DNA from: Micavibrio_A sp041655955 | GTDB taxonomy: Bacteria > Pseudomonadota > Alphaproteobacteria > Micavibrionales > Micavibrionaceae | Assembly: GCA_041655955.1 (NCBI GenBank) | Contig: JBBAEN010000002.1 | Coordinates: 806,001-870,000 of the forward strand | Direction: 5' to 3' | DNA: 64,000 nt | Shown: positions 58,086-64,000 of the stretch, one piece after another | How the letters are laid out: each line of letters starts with the position of its first letter | Position numbering within the stretch: position 1 is the first letter of the stretch | Translations under genes and position numbers: made by a program | Notes under the pieces: model-generated | The model's database searches: none | The model's input: the letters and a program-made list of their open reading frames with translations, nothing else | Told to the model about the DNA's origin: nothing

Positions 58086-59744
58086 ATGAACAAGACAATA
58101 AAATCCATATTCCTTGCGCTTGCGGCAATGGGCTTCATGCTTGCCATGCCGCTTGGCATCGCAATGGCGGACAAGGCGTCTTTTGCCAAACGCGTGCAGG
58201 ACGACCCCGTTCTGGACATCATGCTCGGTAAGGCGGAGATGGTGACGTTGCAGGGCAATGCCTCCGATGTGCTTGTCGCCAATCCGGGGATTGTCGATGT
58301 GATGGCGGTCAAGGCGAACCAGCTTTATATGGTCGGGAACGCCCTTGGCGACACGAACGTCATGGTTTTGGACGAGGACGGGAATGTCATCCGCCGCATC
58401 AACGTCCATGTCCGCATGGATACCAAAAAAGTTGAAGAGCTGGTTGCGCGTCTTTATCCGAATGAAAATGTTCAGGTGCAGGCACTGACCGATCAGGTCG
58501 TTCTCACGGGCCATGTTTCAACGCCTGCGGTCGCCAACAGCATCACAAATCTTGTCGGGCGTTTTGTGTCCGAAGCGAAAGGCTCGAACACATTCAACAT
58601 AGATGAAACCGTCACGAATATGCTGACCGTCGCCGGAGAGCAGCAGGTGATGCTGAAGGTCAAGATTATCGAGGCATCACGGAGCGCCTTGAAAGATCTG
58701 GGGCTTGAAACGCGCTTTGACGGCGAGATCGGCAATGTCGGGACGGCGCTGGGCGCTGCTGTCGGCCTCGGCCTTGCAAGCCCTGTCCAGCTTGGCGTTT
58801 TGGCGCTTAATTACACATCCGGCAGTTTCGGGCCGATGAACTTTATCGCCCGCGCCCTGGAAGAAGAGGGGATTGTGAATACGCTTGCCGAACCGAACCT
58901 GACGGCCATTTCCGGCGAACAGGCGGGCTTTCTTGCCGGCGGCGAAATCCCGATCCCGACCGAGCTGGATAGGAACGGCAACCTTGTCTATGAATTCCGC
59001 CCGTTCGGCGTATCCTTGAACTTCCGCCCGAAAGTCATGTCGGAAAACCGCATCAGCATGGAAATGACGACCGAAGTTTCCAATGCGACCTATGACGATA
59101 ATCTCCAGCTTCAGGGGATCAGCGTCCCGACCTTTAACGTCCGCCGCGCGCAAACGACGGTAGAATTGCCGAGCGGCGGCACATTGATGATTGCGGGATT
59201 GCTGCAATCGGATTCCGTTTCCGCCCTGACGCAAATTCCGGGCGTCGGCAAGGTTCCGGTTGTCGGCGATCTGTTGAAATCCGACTCGTTCCAACGAAAT
59301 GAATCAGAGCTTGTCGTGATGATTACCCCTTATCTTGTCAAACCGTTTGCGGAGAACCGCAGCGCCGCCTATGAGGAGCCTTCGGCCTCTCCGGCGGCTT
59401 CGATGGGGGCTTACCGGCATAATGCGGATGCTATTCCGCGCCTGAGCATGAATGATATCGGCATGCTGCCTGATGAGGAAATTTCTATGGACGGACAGGC
59501 CATAGAAGCGCGCCCCGCACGCAAGCCGCCCTCACGGTCAATGGCGCCGCCAAGCGGCTTGTCGCAGCAGAAAATGATGGCGGAGAATGCGAAGATTCCC
59601 GCGGCTCCTCAAGGAAATCATCCTGCGCGGGAAGACAATGCGCTCTCCACCGTTTTCAAAAACAATATCAAACGCAGCTATAATTCAAGGCAGGTTGAAA
59701 CGCTCATGCAGGATATGGGCGGATTCGGTTATATGACGGATTGA
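58086..59744 (+). CDS. cpaC: Tad pilus secretin CpaC (RcpA)
   Basis: A 552-residue outer-membrane secretin. A signal peptide (IFLALAAMGFMLAMPLGIAMA) precedes an N-terminal BON-like/pilus-secretin domain (AEMVTLQGNASDVLVANPG) and the conserved secretin core (VMLKVKIIEASRSALKDLG, AEPNLTAISGEQAGFLAGGE, VPVVGDLLKSDSF, ELVVMITPYLV). It forms the pore for pilus exit. Start ATG 58086 has GAGG about 8 nt upstream; ATG 58080 is too close to it. A roughly 120-residue Pro/Ala/Ser-rich C-terminal tail follows the core. Confidence 0.92.
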   Translation: MNKTIKSIFLALAAMGFMLAMPLGIAMADKASFAKRVQDDPVLDIMLGKAEMVTLQGNASDVLVANPGIVDVMAVKANQLYMVGNALGDTNVMVLDEDGNVIRRINVHVRMDTKKVEELVARLYPNENVQVQALTDQVVLTGHVSTPAVANSITNLVGRFVSEAKGSNTFNIDETVTNMLTVAGEQQVMLKVKIIEASRSALKDLGLETRFDGEIGNVGTALGAAVGLGLASPVQLGVLALNYTSGSFGPMNFIARALEEEGIVNTLAEPNLTAISGEQAGFLAGGEIPIPTELDRNGNLVYEFRPFGVSLNFRPKVMSENRISMEMTTEVSNATYDDNLQLQGISVPTFNVRRAQTTVELPSGGTLMIAGLLQSDSVSALTQIPGVGKVPVVGDLLKSDSFQRNESELVVMITPYLVKPFAENRSAAYEEPSASPAASMGAYRHNADAIPRLSMNDIGMLPDEEISMDGQAIEARPARKPPSRSMAPPSGLSQQKMMAENAKIPAAPQGNHPAREDNALSTVFKNNIKRSYNSRQVETLMQDMGGFGYMTD

Positions 59745-59750
59745 ACGGGG

Positions 59751-60410
59751 ATGACGATGAAAAATACACTCGCAGTAATAATGGTGATGACGGCCTCGAT
59801 GCTTGTATCCGCATGCGCGGGCCAAAGCACGCCTTCCATGATGAACACGAATCTTCCGCGCCTGTCCGAAGAAACCGTTCTATTACAGGCGCCGGCGCAA
59901 GCCGTGAACGATGCCTATTTGTATAAGGTCAGCGCGGATTACGATCGCTATGGGCAGGGGCAGATGCAATTGACGCTCATTTACGACCCGGCTGCGCCTT
60001 CCTATAACAAGCTGAAGGCTTTCAAGGATATGGATAATTTTAAAAAGTCTTTGAAAAAATATAATGTCCATGACGTAAAAGGCGAGGTCATCGCCATGAA
60101 GGATACGGATCCCGTCTTGATGGTTTCCTATGACGCTGTTATGGCGCATGCGCCCGCCGGATGCCGCAATATGCCGGGTTTTGATGACGGGATGAGCACG
60201 CGCCATATCGGTGAATATCGTTTTGGCTGTACGACCGACACGATGCTTGCGCGCCAGATTTACAGGCCGTCCGATCTTCGCGGCAATACGTCGCAAGAAG
60301 CAGGGGACGGGCGCCGCGCTACGGCAACGGCGGAATATTACCGCGCGATTACCCAAAGCGAGGCGGAGTCGGATTTGCGCGTTTATACGCGGGATAATAT
60401 CCAGCAATAA
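59751..60410 (+). CDS. cpaD: Pilus assembly lipoprotein CpaD
   Basis: A 219-residue CpaD-family protein. The lipoprotein signal ends in LVSAC. The family hallmark near the C-terminus, FGCTTDTMLARQIYRPSDL, is present, as are HAPAGCRNMPG motifs; two Cys pairs may be disulfides. CpaD acts at the outer membrane with the secretin. Placed between cpaC and cpaE as usual. Confidence 0.88.
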   Translation: MTMKNTLAVIMVMTASMLVSACAGQSTPSMMNTNLPRLSEETVLLQAPAQAVNDAYLYKVSADYDRYGQGQMQLTLIYDPAAPSYNKLKAFKDMDNFKKSLKKYNVHDVKGEVIAMKDTDPVLMVSYDAVMAHAPAGCRNMPGFDDGMSTRHIGEYRFGCTTDTMLARQIYRPSDLRGNTSQEAGDGRRATATAEYYRAITQSEAESDLRVYTRDNIQQ

Positions 60411-60434
60411 CATTATCAAGGGAACGAGTTATCC

Positions 60435-61664
60435 GTGACGCATGAAACTTCCATACTTTTGCCATCCGCGACCGTCGATTTTTTTGTCAAGGATGCGCAG
60501 ACGGTAGAATCCGCAAAAGCCCTTTCATCCGATTGGCGCTTTGCGCGTGTTGCCGTCAATATCCATGGCGGCGGCGTCGAAGGCGCTATCGAATATTTTG
60601 CAAAAGGCCAAGCATCCGACATTATCATGATTGAAACGGATGTAACGGATGAATCATTCACGGACAGGCTTGGCGTTCTCTCATCCCATTGCCATGAAAA
60701 TACCAGTGCCATCGTAATAGGGCCGGTCAACGACGTTAATCTCTATCGCAGCCTGACCTCCATGGGCGTCAGCGATTATCTTGTCCGGCCTGTCCCCAGC
60801 GATACGCTTGCCGAAGTGATAGCGCAAACGCTCATACAAAAACTCGGCGCGGCGGGGGCGCGGCTGGTTGCCGTCATGGGGGCGAAGGGCGGCATCGGCG
60901 TCTCTTCCGTGGCGCAGCTTTTGGGGGCTGCCTCTTCCGGCTTGCTTGGGCAGAAAACGCTTTTATTCGATGCGGCGGGCGCATGGTCGTCGCTTGGTGT
61001 CGGGCTTGGGTTCGAGCCGGTTGCGGGAACAGCCGAAGCGCTCCGCGCGGCGGGCGCGAAGGACATGGATTCCCTGCGGCGGGTTCTATATCAGGCGGAT
61101 GAGAAGTTTTTTGTTCTCGCCACGGGGGCGGAACCCATGCTGGATTCCGGCACGCAAGGTGCGGAATTTGAATCTTTTATCGACGTGGCTTTGTCCAGCC
61201 ATCCTGTGGTGATTGCCGATCTTTCATCCGCGCCGCCGGCTTTACAAAAAACAATTCTTGGCCGTGCGCACGGGATAATCCTTCTCTCGGCGCCGACGCT
61301 CCCGTCCCTGCGCAATGCCAGATCGCTGATTAACGAGATAAGGAAAATTTTCGGCGGGCAGGATAAAAATATCGATCTCGTCATTAACATGGCGGGCATG
61401 GGGGGCGGGAAAGACATCCCCGCCGGCGATATTAAAAACGCGCTGGATATGGAGCCTTTCACGACTATTCCATTCGACCCTAAATTATTCATGGGGGCGG
61501 AGAATGAAGGCAGGCAGCTTATCAAGGACAAGGCGGGCGAAGAGATTGCGCGCTCCTTGCTCCCCTTGTTGAAAAAAGCGGCAGGGCTTGAAAATGCCGC
61601 CAATGACGATCGGGGTGCGGGGCTTTTGGGGAGTCTTCTGGGTAGGATCAAGAGCAGGAAATAG
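60435..61664 (+). CDS. cpaE: Pilus assembly ATPase-like protein CpaE (TadZ)
   Basis: A 409-residue protein. The N-terminal part (about 1-130) is a receiver-like domain (IIMIETDVTDESF, GVSDYLVRPVPSDTLAEVI). The C-terminal part is a MinD/ParA-like ATPase with deviant Walker A GAKGGIGVSSVAQLLG. It localises the Tad secretion apparatus to the pole in other bacteria. GTG start 60435, with GGGAACGAG upstream. Confidence 0.88.
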   Translation: MTHETSILLPSATVDFFVKDAQTVESAKALSSDWRFARVAVNIHGGGVEGAIEYFAKGQASDIIMIETDVTDESFTDRLGVLSSHCHENTSAIVIGPVNDVNLYRSLTSMGVSDYLVRPVPSDTLAEVIAQTLIQKLGAAGARLVAVMGAKGGIGVSSVAQLLGAASSGLLGQKTLLFDAAGAWSSLGVGLGFEPVAGTAEALRAAGAKDMDSLRRVLYQADEKFFVLATGAEPMLDSGTQGAEFESFIDVALSSHPVVIADLSSAPPALQKTILGRAHGIILLSAPTLPSLRNARSLINEIRKIFGGQDKNIDLVINMAGMGGGKDIPAGDIKNALDMEPFTTIPFDPKLFMGAENEGRQLIKDKAGEEIARSLLPLLKKAAGLENAANDDRGAGLLGSLLGRIKSRK

Positions 61665-61681
61665 GGACTGGATCGAAAAGG

Positions 61682-63229
61682 ATGTTTGGTAAAAAACAAT
61701 CAGGACTGACCGGTAATATGCAGACCGCGCCACCGCAGCCGCAGGTTTCTGCACCTTCCTTATCCATGGAAGGAGAGGGAGCGGAAGATGTGAAACGCGT
61801 GCCGGACGATGGTGAAAACCCTCTTTCCCGCCTTGGTGATCAAGAGGATTTTGCGGGAGCGTCTGCTGCAAAGAAAACTGTAAAATCAATGCATGAAGAT
61901 TCCCTGGATCTGCATATGGATGATGGCGAACATGAAGCCGCGTCGCATAATCTTGATACGATACGCCTGCAACGCGCCCGCAACCGCATTTGGGCGGATT
62001 TGCGCGACGGGATAGATCTGAAAGCGCTTGCCCGCATGAAGGCGGAAGAGGCGCGTGTCGAAGTCAATTCCGCCGTTGAAGAAATAGCGCGTTTCCGCAA
62101 TCTGGACGTCACGCCGGCGGAGCTTGCCGCCATTGCCCGAGAATGTGCGAATGATATGCTTGGCTTCGGCCCTCTGGAAGAGCTTTTAGAGCGCGACGAT
62201 ATTGCCGACATCATGATTAACGGGCCGGACACGACCTATATCGAGGTTGATGGAAAAATAGAGCGCTCCCGCATCCATTTCCGCGACAACCAGCACCTGA
62301 CGACGATTGCCCAGCGCATCGTGGGGGCGATTGGCCGCCGCGTCGATGAATCCTCGCCTATATGCGATGCGCGCCTGCCCGACGGTTCCCGCGTCAACGT
62401 CATCATCCCGCCGCTCGCCGTGGACGGCGCGTGCATGACCATCCGTAAATTTAAAAAGGACAAGCTGACGCTTGAAAAGCTGCTGGAATTCGGCGCGATG
62501 ACGCCCTCCGCCGCGAAGCTCATCATGGCGATTGGCCGCTGCCGCGTGAACTGCCTTATCTCCGGCGGCACAGGGTCTGGAAAAACAACCATGCTGAACT
62601 GCCTGACCCGCTATATCGAGGCGGGCGAGAGGATCATTACATGCGAGGATGCGTGCGAGCTTCAGCTTCAACAGCCGCACGTCGTCCGGCTTGAAACGCG
62701 CCCCGCGAACCTTGAAGGGGTCGGTGAAATTACGATGCGCGATCTGGTGCGCAACTGCCTGCGTATGCGGCCTGAACGGATTATCGTGGGGGAAGTCCGG
62801 GGCGCGGAAGCGTTCGATTTGCTTCAGGCCATGAATACGGGCCATGACGGTTCCATGGGGACGGTTCACGCGAACAATCCGCGCGAAGCCATATCCCGTA
62901 TGGAAAACATGATCGCGATGGGGGGCTTGAACCTGCCTTCCAGCGCTGTGCGCGAGCAGATTGCATCCGCCGTCAACGTGATTATACAAGTACAGCGCCT
63001 GCGCGACGGTTCGCGTAAAGTAACCCATATTTCAGAAATAACCGGCATGGAAGGCGACGTCGTCACCATGCAGGATCTTTTCAAACTTGAATTTCTGGGC
63101 GAAGATGCGGACGGAAAATTGATCACACAACTTAAATCATCCGGCATGCGGCCGAAATTCTGGGACAAGGCGCGGCAATATAACGTCGAAAAACTGGTTC
63201 TGGACGCGATGGAAGAAGCCTATGGATAA
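61682..63229 (+). CDS. cpaF: Tad pilus assembly/secretion ATPase CpaF (TadA)
   Basis: A 515-residue type II/IV secretion ATPase. After a low-complexity N-terminus comes the core: Walker A SGGTGSGKTTMLN, Asp box ITCEDACELQL, Walker B ERIIVGEVRGAEAFDLL and a His box TGHDGSMGTVHANNP. It powers both extension and retraction of Flp pili. The stop overlaps the tadB start by 8 nt. Confidence 0.95.
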   Translation: MFGKKQSGLTGNMQTAPPQPQVSAPSLSMEGEGAEDVKRVPDDGENPLSRLGDQEDFAGASAAKKTVKSMHEDSLDLHMDDGEHEAASHNLDTIRLQRARNRIWADLRDGIDLKALARMKAEEARVEVNSAVEEIARFRNLDVTPAELAAIARECANDMLGFGPLEELLERDDIADIMINGPDTTYIEVDGKIERSRIHFRDNQHLTTIAQRIVGAIGRRVDESSPICDARLPDGSRVNVIIPPLAVDGACMTIRKFKKDKLTLEKLLEFGAMTPSAAKLIMAIGRCRVNCLISGGTGSGKTTMLNCLTRYIEAGERIITCEDACELQLQQPHVVRLETRPANLEGVGEITMRDLVRNCLRMRPERIIVGEVRGAEAFDLLQAMNTGHDGSMGTVHANNPREAISRMENMIAMGGLNLPSSAVREQIASAVNVIIQVQRLRDGSRKVTHISEITGMEGDVVTMQDLFKLEFLGEDADGKLITQLKSSGMRPKFWDKARQYNVEKLVLDAMEEAYG

Positions 63230-64000
63230 TGTTGTTATTGTCACCGTCCTGTCGCTTTTGATTGTGCTGGTCGTGACCGGCATGATTGCTTTTATGGTGG
63301 CGGGTTCACGCAATGCCCGGCGGCAGCGGCGCATGGCCGTTATTCGCGGCGGCGCGGTGGACGAGGCGGCCAGAAAATCCGGGAGCAGCCTTGACGCGCG
63401 GCGCGAGGCGTTGGCCCGGAAACTGAAACAAAAAGCGGAACCGGAAGAAGGCGATAACGAAAAAAAGAAAAAGCCCCTGCCTGTTTTATTGATGCAGGCG
63501 GGACTTTCTATTTCGCCGAAACAATATTTCCTTTATTCCTTTCTACTCGCGCTCGTGACGGCCTTCCTTGTTCTCCTTTGGGGGAAGGGGCCGTTTGTTA
63601 TTTTAATGGCGGTGATTATTTCTTTTTTCGGCATACCGCGTTTCGTTTTAAAAAAAATGATTCAAAACCGGCAAAAGAAATTCCTTGGCGATTTTGCGGA
63701 CTGTCTTGAAGCCATGACGCGCCTTTTGCGTGCCGGGATGCCGGTGAGCGAGGCGATAAAGATGGTCGCGCGTGAATATACAGGCCCCGTGGGGGAAGAG
63801 ATGGGCCGTATTTTCGATCGGCAGAAAATAGGTGTATCGCTCCCCGAAGCCGTCGGTGAAGCGGCGCGGAGGGTGCCGATACCGGAAATGCAGATGTTCG
63901 CGACGGCCGTGACTATTCAGGCGCAGACAGGCTCCAGCCTTTCCGATATTCTCGAAGGGCTTGCAAAAGTCATCCGCTCCCGCGCCCGTTTGAAGAGGAA
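63222..64000 (+). CDS. tadB: Tad pilus inner-membrane protein TadB (partial, runs off window)
   Basis: The first 259 codons of a GspF-like platform protein. ATG 63222 lies inside the cpaF stop region. A first membrane segment (IVTVLSLLIVLVVTGMIAFM) is followed by a basic linker, a second hydrophobic region (FLLALVTAFLVLLW and VILMAVIISFFGI) and the start of the T2SSF domain (FLGDFADCLEAMTRLLRAGM, MQMFATAVTIQAQTGSSL). Partner of CpaF in pilus assembly. The 3' end is outside the window. Confidence 0.9.
   Translation, partial: MDNVVIVTVLSLLIVLVVTGMIAFMVAGSRNARRQRRMAVIRGGAVDEAARKSGSSLDARREALARKLKQKAEPEEGDNEKKKKPLPVLLMQAGLSISPKQYFLYSFLLALVTAFLVLLWGKGPFVILMAVIISFFGIPRFVLKKMIQNRQKKFLGDFADCLEAMTRLLRAGMPVSEAIKMVAREYTGPVGEEMGRIFDRQKIGVSLPEAVGEAARRVPIPEMQMFATAVTIQAQTGSSLSDILEGLAKVIRSRARLKR

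Noticed and set aside
1..64000. CRISPR arrays, tRNA or rRNA genes, insertion sequences, prophage
   Set aside because: No regular spaced repeats, no cloverleaf or rRNA sequence and no transposase or integrase were recognised by eye. A tRNA scan would be decisive for small RNAs.

Overview
The window reads as a chromosomal segment of a Gram-negative alphaproteobacterium of moderate G+C. The best evidence is the order pal, cpoB, tilS, ftsH, glmM at 39.9-47.7 kb, which is typical of Alphaproteobacteria, plus a complete cpa/tad Flp-pilus locus with a perfect CtrA-type site (TTAA-N7-TTAA) upstream of the pilin gene. I cannot assign an order or genus from sequence alone. No rRNA, tRNA, CRISPR array, insertion sequence or prophage was recognised.

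Layout. (1) 0-12.6 kb is surface-glycan biosynthesis: the tail of a GDP-mannose 4,6-dehydratase, an SDR reductase/epimerase, an inositol-monophosphatase-like phosphatase, a NeuB-type sialic acid synthase fused to an extra N-terminal domain, a CMP-sialate synthetase, an AT-rich orphan, two very large multidomain glycosyltransferases on the minus strand, and a methyltransferase. (2) 12.8-17 kb holds an OprO/P-like porin and a periplasmic sensor-like protein followed by a chemoreceptor. (3) 17-19.5 kb holds a phnA gene broken by one in-frame stop and the glutathione-dependent formaldehyde detoxification pair. (4) 19.6-22.2 kb is a three-gene ABC/DUF3299 operon with histidine-rich loops behind a Zur-like box, a candidate zinc-trafficking system. 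(5) 22.2-25 kb groups a cytochrome P450, a membrane-anchored GHSNG hydrolase and a small phospholipase-A2-like protein. (6) 25-31.5 kb is a capsule module: an outer-membrane export lipoprotein, a GT4-KpsC fusion, a KpsS-like protein and ManC. ManC would supply GDP-mannose to the dehydratase at the left edge.

(7) 31.5-39.8 kb is housekeeping and envelope: trhO, a small lipoprotein, a TetR regulator, a RimK-like ligase, then an arrangement like E. coli lpoA / rsmI-yraN-dolP (with a Tat-exported MBL-fold protein inserted) and a SirB1-family gene. (8) 39.9-50.5 kb is pal-cpoB-tilS-ftsH-glmM-purA with several unknown genes. (9) 50.5-53.2 kb carries a membrane-anchored kinase-fold protein that lacks catalytic residues, next to a small polytopic membrane protein. 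(10) 53.2-64 kb is the Tad pilus locus: TadE/F/G-like minor pilins, Flp pilin, CpaA, CpaB, CpaC, CpaD, CpaE, CpaF and the start of TadB, cut by the window edge.

The segments I consider most likely to hold something undescribed are the Zur-box/His-rich ABC/DUF3299 operon, the pseudokinase-membrane protein pair, the hydrolase/PLA2-like/P450 cluster and the composite glycosyltransferases. All functional statements come from reading motifs in the sequence. No database search was run.
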